A DNA stretch of 64,000 nt, from contig NC_084765.1 in assembly GCF_028858725.1 (NCBI RefSeq), positions 12,187,001 to 12,251,000 on the forward strand. The letters run 5' to 3'. The notes below the pieces were generated by a model. It saw only the letters and a list, made by a program, of their open reading frames with translations, had not been told where the DNA came from and did not search any database. Made by a program: the position numbers and the translations under genes. Every line of letters begins with the position of its first letter. Position 1 is the first letter of the stretch. Below are positions 23,918 to 35,456 of the stretch, piece after piece. The DNA comes from Colius striatus (lineage: Eukaryota; Chordata; Aves; Coliiformes; Coliidae).

Positions 23918-26900
23918 AAGAGCAGCAACAGGAAGGATTAGCTCCACTATCTTTAACGAAACACCACTTAAGCTCCTAAGTCTCCCTCTCAGAAAAACAC
24001 ACACACGCACAAAGAGGAATACTTTTGGAATCTGCTTGTGTTTTTATTGCCTTGCTGCTGGGGAAGCCCAGCTGGCAACAGCTCCCAGGCTCCTCTGCTG
24101 CTGGGAGCTGCTGACAGGGTCTGTTCTTGCCAGTCAGGCTTTCTGTTAAAGCTGGATATTCTAAAGCCACTATTTCACTTTGGAAGATAGTTACAAAAAG
24201 TTTGGGGGCTCACCCAAGTCAGGACTTAAGCAGTGGTGTGGGTCAGCAGCAGGGGCTGAGTGCATGTCTGCAAGAGAGCCCTGCAGCAATGCCAGGTGAG
24301 CACCCAGATCTGTGCCTCTCCTGGCCGTGTCCTTCCAGCCTCCAGAATCTGTGCTTTGGGGGACGGCTGCAAGTAAGAGCTGTAACTTAGCCCTTGAGGG
24401 ATCTTTTCTGTCTTTCCCTTTTAATTCATATGAACTTTCAGGCATCTGCAACGTCTATTCCATGGGTTTGTGGGTTTATTTTTTTTTTCAAAGTTATAAA
24501 CAGATTTACTGCAAGTTTAGATGAGTTTGTGACCTGAAAGCAGATGATTTAGTAGTAGTTAAAGCTCCTTCTCACCCATAATTCCTAGTTCTTTTATTAG
24601 AGCTGCAGCAAAATCTGCCTTCAGCTGCCAACGTACGTTTCCAATATAATTAAAGGGTTTAAAAATGAGCACAACTTGTGTGGAGGCAAAGGGGTCTCTG
24701 TAAAAAGAACACACTTTTAATTGCCATTAGTCGGTGCGTGTTCCATTAAGAAATTGGGCCCTGTGGCCACCGTGCCTGCAGGCAGGCGGGATTGATGGGC
24801 CTGGGCGCTCGCGGGCTCCCTTGTGCTGCAGCTCTCCCTGGGAGCTGTGCGGAGCGAGGCCGGCACGGGCTGCTGTACATCACCCATCTCCTGGGTGCCG
24901 AAGGAGGATTCAGATTCACACCGAGATCCATAAAAGTCAGTGGTTTATTGCTGTCTTGTATTTCTGTATTAACCACCTCATTATCATCCCAAATGGAGTA
25001 TAAATCCAAGGGTATCCAGTTGCTCAAGCCTGCGTGCTTGTGCTCCCCTGCCTGCTGCCATATAAAATCTCAGCTCTGGGTAATGGGAGGCACCTTGTGG
25101 TTTCCCTGCTCAGGAGCAGGTGGTGTTTATAAAGGACGAGTTCCCTCTCCTTGGGGAGAGAGCAGGCAGTGCTCTGTGATTCTCTGAGCCGTGCGTCTCT
25201 GCTCCCAACAGCACAAGAGAGCAGTGATGCTGGTGGACCCTGGGCCCTGCAGGCGCAGAGCCATGCTTGTGGCCAAGCCACATATTTTGTCCCCCTGCAT
25301 GTGGGAGAGGTGCTGGTCCTTTGGCAAATGGTCTGCTTCTGAGGGCTGGGGCTTTTTTTTTTTTTTTGAGGAGAGTGGTGGTTCTGCTCAGCTGTGTGGT
25401 TGACAATGGCTGGGTAGCAGTGAGGGGCAAGTCTTGTGTGCCCTGCCCTAGCAGCGTGCTGCCTGCTTTGGGTGCTTGATGTCTTGCTCTTGTGATGCAG
25501 AAACCCTGAAATAAATAATGAGACTGGGCTAGGCTGGGTTAGAACATGTGGCAAGCCGCAGCAAACAACTGTGACCAGGAACCAGGAGCCCTTTGGGGTG
25601 TCTTCTGAGGCTGCTTTGGAAAACTCTGAGGGTGGCCAGACAAACTCCCTGATATGTTGAACAGGTCTATAGTTCTCTACGTGTCAGAGTCAGAAATAAT
25701 CATCAGAGGAGATCCATGATCTTTTGAGCTTTGCTATGATCATGAAATCTCATCCCTGGGAGCACGTGCCATTAGCAGGAGACAACTCCTGTATTTCAAG
25801 GCTAACGAATGTATTAGTGAGGAATTTTACTCCTAACAGTGAGGTATAGTTTTCCTAAAATAAGTCAGGGAAAATAACACAACCTTTGGAGAGAGATCTC
25901 CCAAATGCAGTAGTTCTGTTGGCCTTGGTGAGGTGACAGGCGTGCACATCAGCCAGGACACTTGTCCTGTAGATGAGAGCTTGTGCCTTTATTGCTCGGT
26001 TATAAACTTCTGTCTGCACAGCGACTCATCTTTGCATCGTCACAATTTGATGTGATGGAAACTACAGGTGGAGAATAAGACTGAAGGCTGAAACTGCTGG
26101 TGTTCCAGTGACACGACCCTATATGAGTCTGTATGCAAACAGCAGGCCAAGGAGTGTTGCTTTTCTCTTTTGTCGAGTTCATTTAGTGGGATGAGACCAA
26201 AGGAATGATGAGAAAAGAAAATTTATTTTTAAACTAAGATTATTTTCTGTTTCTGTGTAATAGAGGATGCCTTTTGAGTAGCTGCCTTTCTTAAAACGTG
26301 CACATCACCATTGACTATTTTTCCTGCCAGTTCCTGTCCAAGGCAAAGCAATGAGTTTCCCAGAATTTGATAAATTACACCCCTCCTTTGCAAATTATTC
26401 TCCTTCAGTCTTACGCCGCCTCTGCTCTTGACACGTGCCGGAGATGGTGACAAGCTTTTAAACCTCATTTAATGCTCGTACCCAGAAGCTGCAGAGTTTT
26501 CAGGGTTTCTCGGAGGTCAGGCACTTCTCACACTCTGCATGCATGCTTTTTAAAAATTATTATTATTAATTTTATTGTAATACTGCTGCTTCTGAGCAGA
26601 TTTGTGCACCCAGGTCATGTATACTCTAAAGCAAAGCTTTTGAGAAGGGAAGAAGCATCAGGGGCAGATACGTTAGGGACATAATGAAGAGCCTGTTTCA
26701 TGCCCAATGCTGAGGCTGCCTTGAGGACGTGCGGCTTTTCTCCTCCTCCATGAGCTGCTGAAGGCCTCTCATTGAGCCAGGAAAATTTTCCCTTGTTAAC
26801 ACTCTGGAGCTACATTGGTAAAATGTTAGTGTCATACTTTATAATACAGTGACAATTATTCAGTGCACATGTTATTCCTGGGTTCATACCTCCACCACCT

Positions 26901-28679
26901 CTCTTGCCTCATGTAAAGATCAAATATGATGTCACAGATGATGGTTTGAGTGAGCAATGTTCCTTCCCCTCCTGCTCCTATTCCTTCTTTTTAATTGATT
27001 TCATTTCTCCAGTGGATCCTCATTATATCAAGCAAGAGCAACTGGGACACTGGCAGCATGGTCTTTCATGTCTCTGTTAGGGCATGATGGAGAAGGTTAG
27101 AAGGAGGGAAATTCATCAAGAAATTTCCACAAACTTTCATTATTTTTTGGGGTGTACATTTGCTAGAGTGTCCCCCACTGCTGTGCGTGCTCAGCATTGC
27201 ATTGGTTGCTACAGACTCCTCCAGATAAAGACGACTTACCCTGACTTTGGAGCTGTTGCAAATGAAAGGCACTTAACAAATGTTTCTGAAATAAGAAAAC
27301 CTCTGTACTCCTCTCCTCGTCATTCATTTTCAAATTGATAAGTTAAATACTGTGCTCCACCATAAACATTTCTCAGGGACAAAGTATAAACATTTCTAGT
27401 GGAGTGCACTTAATACAATTTTGTTTGCCAAGTGGCAGTGTCTCCTCCCAAGCTATGACTATGAGAGGGTTTTATTTAAATGGAGATATAAATTAATTGC
27501 ACTCAGCACAGCCTCTCATCCCAGCTCTCCTGCAGCCATACCCTTGGACTCTCTGAAGGAAAGGGCAGGTGGGAGCTGCTGTAGCACAGCCTTGTTGGAA
27601 TGCTGGCAGGACACTGCTGCAGCCATTGTCCTGCCTCCCCAGTCTCCCCTAGATTATTTTTTTTCCCATTAGAAACGTGACTGGATTTGCCTTGGCTAGA
27701 TGCAGATGCAACGGCATAAAAGATTCCCTTCCCAAGGCAAGGGTTATTGCAATGGTTTGTGACCTGGCTATAGAGTGATGGGAAACACCAACTCTTTGAC
27801 AGATGGATTAGATTAATGCACCTTAGATATTTTAAGGTTTCATTCAAGAGAAGAAAACCTAATTCTGGACTTTGATTGAAAGCCTTTCTTGGAAATGGCA
27901 CAGCTAATTTCCTTTCAAAATTGGCAAAATTTCAGTTCCAACAATGTCTTAAAAAGGGCCCAGCTCTTAACAAGCCTGGGCCTCCTGACATCTCTTCATC
28001 TGTCTGTCCCTTCTCTATCTGAACTCCTGCTTCAGAGCAAATTGTATGGAAAGTGGTGAAACCTGGCACTCCACTGGGTCCTGCTTGGTTATGTGTTTTG
28101 TTCATGGCTGAGATAGTTTGGAAGAAAGCATGGAAAAGTGCCCCTGTTGTGAGTGACAGTCAGTTTGGTACTCTATAGACGACAATGTTTCTATTCGGCA
28201 CAGAACTGCCTGCCACAGCAGCTACAGCCAGGAGTGGTGAGCCTTGCAAAGCCCCTCAGCCTCTTCCACCCCTGGAGGAAGGCAAGCAGAGAGCTTGTAA
28301 CTGTATGGGGGGTTGTTTTGTTTTCTGTGAGATGCTAAAATTGCCATGTGGAGCATTTGGGCAAAAAGATTTCTTCCACAGCAAGTTGTTCTGCTTCTTG
28401 GGCAAGCTGAGGGACAGCTTGAGCAAGGGATGGAGGCTGGGGGTAGACCTCAACCCACTTGAGGCCCCTCTGAAGCTCTGACTCCAGCCCTGCTCTTCCT
28501 TACGAGGAGATGCAATGTCAGGTCTGCAGAAACAAACTTGTTCTCATAAACCATGCAGCAGTAATTTTATGGCACAAGAGGAGAGATGTACAATGGCAGC
28601 TACCTTTTGTATGACTATTGCTTTCTTTCACTTTTTTTCCTACCTTTAAGATTAAAACCCTCCCAAAGAAGGCTTACAA

Positions 28680-29030
28680 GGTTTATGGCAGAGGTATACA
28701 AGAAGCGAATTAAAATTCCATAAATATATTTGCTGGCTAAAATTTATATAACCTGTATTCCTCGGGTATCTAATTAGACCCAAGAAGAAAATAGCCCTGC
28801 AAAGGATAGGCATTTTGTTCAAATAATTTTAAAAAATTGAGCTAAATAATGGCCATTTTATACTGCACACAACATAATTGTTCTTCTTGTATTGGGGAGC
28901 AGTTATAAATTATCTGGTATCCCATTCAGTCTCGTTGCCACGCCGAGTACCAAACAATTGTGGATGTAGTTACCAGGCATGTAAATTCAGGGCTTTCTGA
29001 CAGCTCTACCGTTACTGCCGCCGCTAACTA
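28680..29030. promoter_or_regulatory. Candidate conserved non-coding element
   Basis: An AT-rich but complex stretch without repeats, containing CTAATTAGAC, TTCAAATAATTTT, AATTGAGCTAAATAAT and AACATAATTGTTC. These are homeodomain and SOX-like cores at high density. Composition suggests an enhancer; no conservation test was possible. Confidence 0.22.
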
Positions 29031-29186
29031 ACCTTCTGCATAAAAAATGCAATCCCTGGGAAAGAAGGAGCATTTATCTAAGTGCTGACATTGAAACATT
29101 CTGAATAACTCTTTGAATCATTTGTACTATTATGGGTAGAAAATGTAATTATTGTAATCAGCCTTGAGTCTGAGGCCATGTTGTTT

Positions 29187-29232
29187 TTAAAAAAAAGGGA
29201 GGTGGGGGGAGAGGGAGAGAGAAGGGAGAAAC
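29187..29232 (+). repeat. Homopurine tract with four G-runs
   Basis: About 45 bases of A and G with a single T, including GGGAGGTGGGGGGAGAGGGA and a further AAGGGAG. Four runs of three or more G lie within 30 bases, close to a G-quadruplex pattern, but the last loop is eight bases. Confidence 0.6.
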
Positions 29233-31789
29233 TAGATCTGAACAACGAAAATGAACCTTGATAATGGTGCAGCCTTGAATTCCACTTCATTTATCACACT
29301 AATGGATGTCAAGATGACCTCAATCAAACATTTTGTTTTCCAGTTTTAAGCAATGGAAAATGCTTTCCCTTTTTTTTTTTTCTGGAAAAAAAAAAAGTTA
29401 TTTAAATTGTTCCTAGTAATTACATTAGAGTAGAAGGTCAAAGTCAATATGAAATAATATCCACCAACCTTTTGATGAGTCTAGTCCAGGCTCTTTACTG
29501 GCACGGTTCACATATCTCTCTCAACCTAGTGCAAGCTTTCCATTTCTCCTTCTCTATTTCTTATGTTTTTATACTTCAATAGAAATCACATTCCTGGTGG
29601 TTTTATTAGTTTTCATTTGGAGACCCAATAGTGTCTCATCTAGTATTTCTAAGTCAATGATCATGTGGTTTAAACGCTACTTCCATGACTGGCATGTGTT
29701 AGGATAGGATATGGCTGTAATAAACGGAGAAATCCAAACTGAAAGAAGTTTATGACTGCAGTACTTCATTAAAATGTCTTGGTTAATCTAGGCCAACCTC
29801 TTCAAGAATATCGCATGGGAAAGAGGTAGGTCCTGGCCAAAATGTTGTGAACATGAGCCCTGCATCCCTATTCGAATATTTCAGTTCAGTTGTATCTCTG
29901 TAATGGGTGAGAGTATCCAAACACCACCAGCACTTCTGGCCCCCATGACTGGTGAAACTGATGGCTGGACTTAAATTTAGCCAGGGCCCAGAGCTGCTGC
30001 TGGTGGCTTGTCATCTTCTGGGTCATACAACTTAGTTCTGGACTTTGAATGAGTCCATCCACCCCTCGGAAGTGGGGTAACAAGCTGGTTTTTTTATGTC
30101 ACTGTGCAAGTGTAGTCCATGATCTGCTCCAGTGTCACCTGTAAGAGTCTGAAGAGATGGGTGTGTTTTGACTCATTTAATTTGGCATGCCAGTGTTTGT
30201 GTGGATCCACAAAGTGTCAAGTCACTGAGGACCTGTTTCACAGGTGTCCAAACGCCACTACCAGCCACAGGAATTGCTTAGAAACTAGAAGTGAATTATT
30301 CGAATGAACACTGGCAGTTTTATTAAAGAAAAATAAAAGAAATGTCATTGGTCTGAGGAGGAAACCGAAGAAAAACTATCTGTGAGTATTCACCATCCCT
30401 GGACACACCTGTAGCTGTGGCAGGTATAATCTCGTCTTTGTATTCTCTTATGCCCATGGGGGATGGGACAAATGCTGTTTCATTTCTGTAGGTGCCAAAG
30501 AGTTTTCTTGGGCATCCGCATGAAGTGTCTTTTCGTCATTTTTAACCATACTTTTAATATATAGCTGTCTTGATGCATTTACACGGTAGTCAGAGAAGGA
30601 AGATTTCTGCCCATAAAGAAGACACTGTTATAAGATCCAGGTCTCAGTTTTGAGCCACACTCGCTGCAGCAGATTATGCAAATCCTGGATTTGGATGCAA
30701 GAAGTAGCCCTAAGCCCAGGTGTATGGACTTAAGAGATCTGCACGCTCTCTTGCACCATATAAATTGCATGTTTTCTGTTCTCCAATGCAAGATTATTTC
30801 TGTCTTTTCTACTTTTAACAGGATAATGATGTTCTCTGACACTTTCCACTACAGCTTGTCACATTGTAAGAATATCTTGATTTTTAATTATGGAACTTTA
30901 AAGAGTGCTTACATTTGTGCCTTTGGACAGCACTCCTCAAAATGCCAATGTTTATTTAAGAGACAGCCTGCTTCTTTGAGAAAAGATATGATGGAGTAAA
31001 TGATTTGTAAGAAATCTGCACCAACCCCCCCTGCCCCAGTAATATCATCACACGATGGATCACCGTGAGCCATTGCTCACTGAAGTGTGAAAGTCTTGAA
31101 GCAATCTGTGCCAAATAAACTTCTCTGAAACGGTTAGAAATCATCCATATGGTAAAATATCATCTGGCCTCTCTTTACCAATAATTCAGTATTTAGGAAA
31201 ATACTTGCTAAAAAAGCGTGAACTGTGTTGGTGCCTGCAAGTGGCCCTCCTGTGGGACGGGCAAAGACCAGCTCACCCACATGCCTGCCCTCCCCAGCTG
31301 GGGAGACAGTGGTTGCGTGGCAGAAAAGAGCAGAAGTAAGCAGGTAAGATGAGAGGGAAGATGCACAATGCTTAAGAGGCTGTATAGAGACAGGACAGGA
31401 CACAGACCTCGGTGTCTTTCCTGGGAATAAGAGTGCACAGTGTAGTAACCTCAGGCTAAAAGATAGACTGGTGAATCTTAGTAAGAAAAACAACAAAAAA
31501 TGTGGACATTTTTAAGTTAAACTTTCAAGAATAAATCTGTAGAATGCAACATAAATCAGCTGCTTCTTCCCCGCTCCCTTTCCTCCCCCAGCCCCAAACG
31601 CTTGCTAAAACGATTGGAAACATTTGGATCTGGGGAAAAAAAAAAGAAAACTCCACAAAGCTATAAGTGTTTTTTCTTTCTTTTTTTTGCCAAATCATGC
31701 AGAAGATGCTGGCAGCTGCAAAGATTCAATTATACACAATGCAAAAAATCATTTAAAAAAAATAATGGCACTTGAAAAAAAAAAAAAAA

Positions 31790-32060
31790 TTGCCTCTCCA
31801 GAAATTGCGTGGAACAATAAATCTGTTAATTAGCTAATTAATATTCAATTGGGGTCAGTGGGCTTAATAGAACCTTTTTCTGAGACCCAAGAAATTTCCC
31901 AATCACAGTGTTACGTCTGCCCACTGTCATTATCATCTGAGCACAGGCGGCCCTTATCTGCCGCCAGGCGCCCGGGAACAATGCGGCACCATTATCATCC
32001 CTGCGCAGCGGCTGCGGGCACCGCGGCGCGCACCGTGCAGCCTCCCAAGGAAAAATGCTT
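31790..32060. promoter_or_regulatory. Candidate regulatory element with three GATA sites
   Basis: An AT-rich left part (GTTAATTAGCTAATTAATAT) passes abruptly into a GC-rich right part. Between 31930 and 31996 there are three TTATC words (GATAA on the minus strand) at 31930, 31954 and 31992. The first reads TTATCATCTG and so runs into an E-box CATCTG. LMO proteins act in complexes with GATA and bHLH factors (established knowledge), which makes the combination notable beside LMO1. Enhancer function is inference. Confidence 0.3.
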
Positions 32061-33733
32061 CAGCATTTAGGGTAATTGATATATGGCTTCTGCTGTATTG
32101 TTTAGGGCTGTTTGTTTGCTCTACTGGTATTTAAGGCAGCGGAGCATCAGAAGATTGATTTTCATTGGTTGTTGGTTTTGGGGTGTTTTTGTAGTGGGTT
32201 TTTTTTAAGGGAATCGATGACAAGTTGTTTTGGGCCCCTGACCCATAGTGTCCCACGGCAGTGCTGGGGCTCCTCATGCCTTCTGCCAGATCCCATCCTG
32301 CAGAGATGCTGTGGTAACACACCTCTGCAAGGCTGATGTTTAAACCCCCAACACTATAAAAAAAGGACACATTTAAACCAGCATCACTATTAAAAAAAGG
32401 ACAAACTGCAAGATCTGTGTCATTAATGGTGCTAGCGGCTTTTATTTCTTTTTCCAAGGGATTGCAGTTTTGGAAGACCTGCTGTCTGTTTCTTCCCTTG
32501 ATATCAGAACATGGAAGTGAGTCTGTTGGGTTTGGGTCCCCCATTGCCCCCCAGGTTAAGAGAGGGCTGTAGATTCTAGCTTTTGGATTTCACCAAACTG
32601 AATATCATTGTTTATGGTATTCCACAACGTTTCATAAGCCGGTTGGTGACTGAAATTACATTTGTTGTTTAGCTGGCAGTAAATCCTCCAGGTTAGCATA
32701 GAGAGGCTGTCTAGGTCCAAACAGTTTGACATGGACTCCTTAAATCACTGTCCCAGGCCCCTGGCATGTACCATACTCTTCTGATGATTAGCTTGTAAAT
32801 GAAAAATATGGTTGGCTTTAAGTTGTACAGAATGGGGACTTGATCTACAGGGCCTACCACCCCTCCACTTCCTCACCCAGCCTCATCGCCACATGCTGTT
32901 GCAAGTGACACCAAAGAGGATAAAAGCTGCCTGAATGCAGTTGCCTAATTCAACAGTTCAAAGTTTCTCCAAAAAATACTCCATCGAGGAACAATTCTAC
33001 TTTCACTGGCTTTGCACAGATCCCTCAGCTGCCAAAGGTTGTCTGGGAGATACTCTTGGAGAGCTGAAGAAGGGGGAAAGAGGTTTTTCATTGGAAATTT
33101 GGAGACTGGGAGATCCTTCTTCCTTCCTTCTTTCTCCCTTTCCCTTTCTTATCTCTATTTCTGGTATTCAGGGGAGAATATAATTTCTTGCAAAATTCTG
33201 CATTTTTATTTCCCAGGTGACGTGCCTGTCAGTTATTTGTGTGCTTAACTTAAAACTAGAGACTCCTGGTTATGGATGGCTTACTCCTAAATCTGCTAGA
33301 AAAGAACATTTCATATGATTTCTTGCCAGCAAAGCTATAGGTTAAATGTTTTACAGGTGCTGGCCTTTCGTGGTGTCTGTGGCTGCTCTGCCTGATGCAC
33401 CCCAAAGAAGTCTTCTCCCAGAGCCATCACGAGGACTTGGGTGTTTGTCAGACAGAAGATTTCTGGAGGAGACAGGAAGGTGCTGCACAGAGGGGCACAG
33501 GCAGCCCTTCCAAGCCATCAGCCAGACGCTTGTATTTTCACTTCAGCCTTGCGGCAGTTCTTCCAGTTTGCTTTCTCAGCCCGACTTCACAGGCCTCACA
33601 TACTTTATTTTAGGGGCATGAGCTGGGGAGGGAGAAATCAATTTCCTTCTTTCTCCTTCAACTTCCTTGCAAGTCACTGGACTTTTATATTTATTTTGCG
33701 GGTAGGCTATGTGCACTTACTCTGATTAGATCC

Positions 33734-33762
33734 CGCGCGCTGCTTCTCTGTTATAGCGCGCG
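33734..33762. repeat. CpG-rich perfect inverted repeat (8-bp arms)
   Basis: CGCGCGCT at 33734-33741 and its exact reverse complement AGCGCGCG at 33755-33762 are separated by 13 bases. Six CpG dinucleotides sit in two short arms inside otherwise AT-rich, CpG-poor DNA. Confidence 0.8.
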
Positions 33763-33779
33763 TACCCGAAACCTTAAAA

Positions 33780-34180
33780 GGAGAATAAAAGCTGCTATTT
33801 CCTATTTTCATAAATGAAAAGATGTTTCAAGTATTGGTAGACACTGAAAGAAATTCTGCAGTTTGAAGATACTTCAACTTAACTACTAATTGCAGAGGAC
33901 CAGTGGGCGTAATTTTGGCACTATATTAGCTTTGCCACTCCATGAATAATTTGCATACAAAATGCTTTATTTTGGCAATCTATTAAAGAGCTATACAGTA
34001 TTTGTGGCTTATCGCATTCATGCAGGAAGCAGGATCCTTGGCCATCTCGTTAAATTCTGTTGATGCATAACAATTTAAAGCATGGCACAAGCTGGTATGA
34101 CATTTAAAGATGCCTTCACTTAATTATATTACACAAATATTGGGTTGTTTATCCTTGGGAATAAAGTCTTTTTGAAGTCA
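33780..34180. promoter_or_regulatory. Candidate conserved non-coding element
   Basis: A non-repetitive AT-rich stretch just downstream of the CpG hairpin. It includes CATGAATAATTTGCATACAA with an octamer at 33949-33956, plus TTAACTACTAATTGC and ATTAAAGAGC. It resembles a developmental enhancer. There is no open frame and no repeat. Confidence 0.25.
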
Positions 34181-35402
34181 AAGTTGGCATGCGTATAAAG
34201 GAGTAAATTTTAACTGATCCCTCAAGTGGGCCTCCTAGCTGCAAATTGGGGTTCTTGCATTTTTTAAATTATTGGTGATAAGAAGCATTACACTTTGAAT
34301 ATAGCCACTGGAGTTTGTTTGGTACTCCCTCCCTTCTCCTCTAATGGAAAATATGCTCTTTAGCAATAAATCGTCACATGAAACCAGAGGGGTAAGTGTA
34401 GGCTGGGGGGAGAAATGGTGGCAGTCATAGCGGTTTGTGGCTATGAAAATTCCTCACTTTTGTCTTCAATGGGAGGAAAAAGTCATGTAACAGCGTCTGT
34501 AGGCTGTTTGCGTGCAGCAAATAGGGTAAAAGGAAAATGGATGATTTTTTTTATCCCCAGGAGGATAATCAGCGTGAAGCAAACACTGGAGTTTGAGTTT
34601 CTCTGGAGATAATAAATTGAAAGGCTGCAAATCTAAAACTCATATTGTTCCCTTTAGTGGGGTGATTGCATCTTCTCCAGCGGTAAAGAAACTTTTATAC
34701 ATACCACATGCAGAAGCCAAATGGAAAAAGACTGAGACCAGGCTTGGCAGAGGGATCTCCAGCCCAGTAAAAGGCACATGTGTGGAGATCCTAGATGAGG
34801 AAAATGAAATCATGCTTTTGCCAGTGCTGAGAAGAAAGTGTGACCATTTTGCTCTGTAGGTGATGTTAATAATAGAGGATAGATGGAATTTTGGCTCAAG
34901 GGACAGTAAAAAGAAAGCTTGCTGTGTGACAAAGGCCCTGGATCAGAGCAGGAGCATTCCTCCATTTCCTGACACACTTTCATCAGCAATTTAAAAAAAG
35001 AAAAAAGAAGAAACAAAAGCCAAACAAAGAAAGAAACAAAGTGAACTAGGGAACATCCTACCTAGCCTTACTTACAAATAAATGAGGTGATCTCCAGGTA
35101 CAAACAGATCATCACTTAGACAGTCACTGTACATCAGTTGAGCTACATTTACATGGCCTTCCGTCCCTTTCTAAACTTTAGAAGTAAACCGTGGTGGCTT
35201 GAAATGACTTTGTCGGGTTGGCTAATCAGAAACATTCAGTTCACCCAGTTCTTACATAATGTAGCAAAAATACATGGTATCTCACTTTCACCAAAACCAG
35301 TCATACAGAAGGCATTCACTAAACACAGCTTGTCTGGGTACCTACAACTAATATTCTGCTTCGGTTTAGCTGAGATATTCACTCTCACATACTAATTAAC
35401 CG

Positions 35403-35456
35403 ACTCATTGGACTATGTGATCTTAAAGGTCTTTCCCAACTGTTAACGATTCTATG
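35403..35456 (+). mobile_element. CR1 LINE 3' tip, about 50 bp
   Basis: CATTGGACTATGTGATCTTA followed by AAGGTCTTTCCCAACTGTTA and ACGATTCTATG matches the terminal part of CR1 (ggactcgatgatcttaaagg... gattctatga). Only the extreme 3' end is present, so this is a severely truncated insertion. Confidence 0.8.

Noticed and set aside
25024..25554. 176-codon open frame on the minus strand
   Set aside because: It passes through a T-run that gives a Lys block, overlaps other frames on both strands, and has no recognisable domain or splice context.
215..33956. Several octamer words (ATTTGCAT or ATGCAAAT) at about 215, 1542, 11619, 30676 and 33949
   Set aside because: The number in 64 kb is not far above chance for an 8-mer on two strands in AT-rich DNA, so they are not listed as a system.
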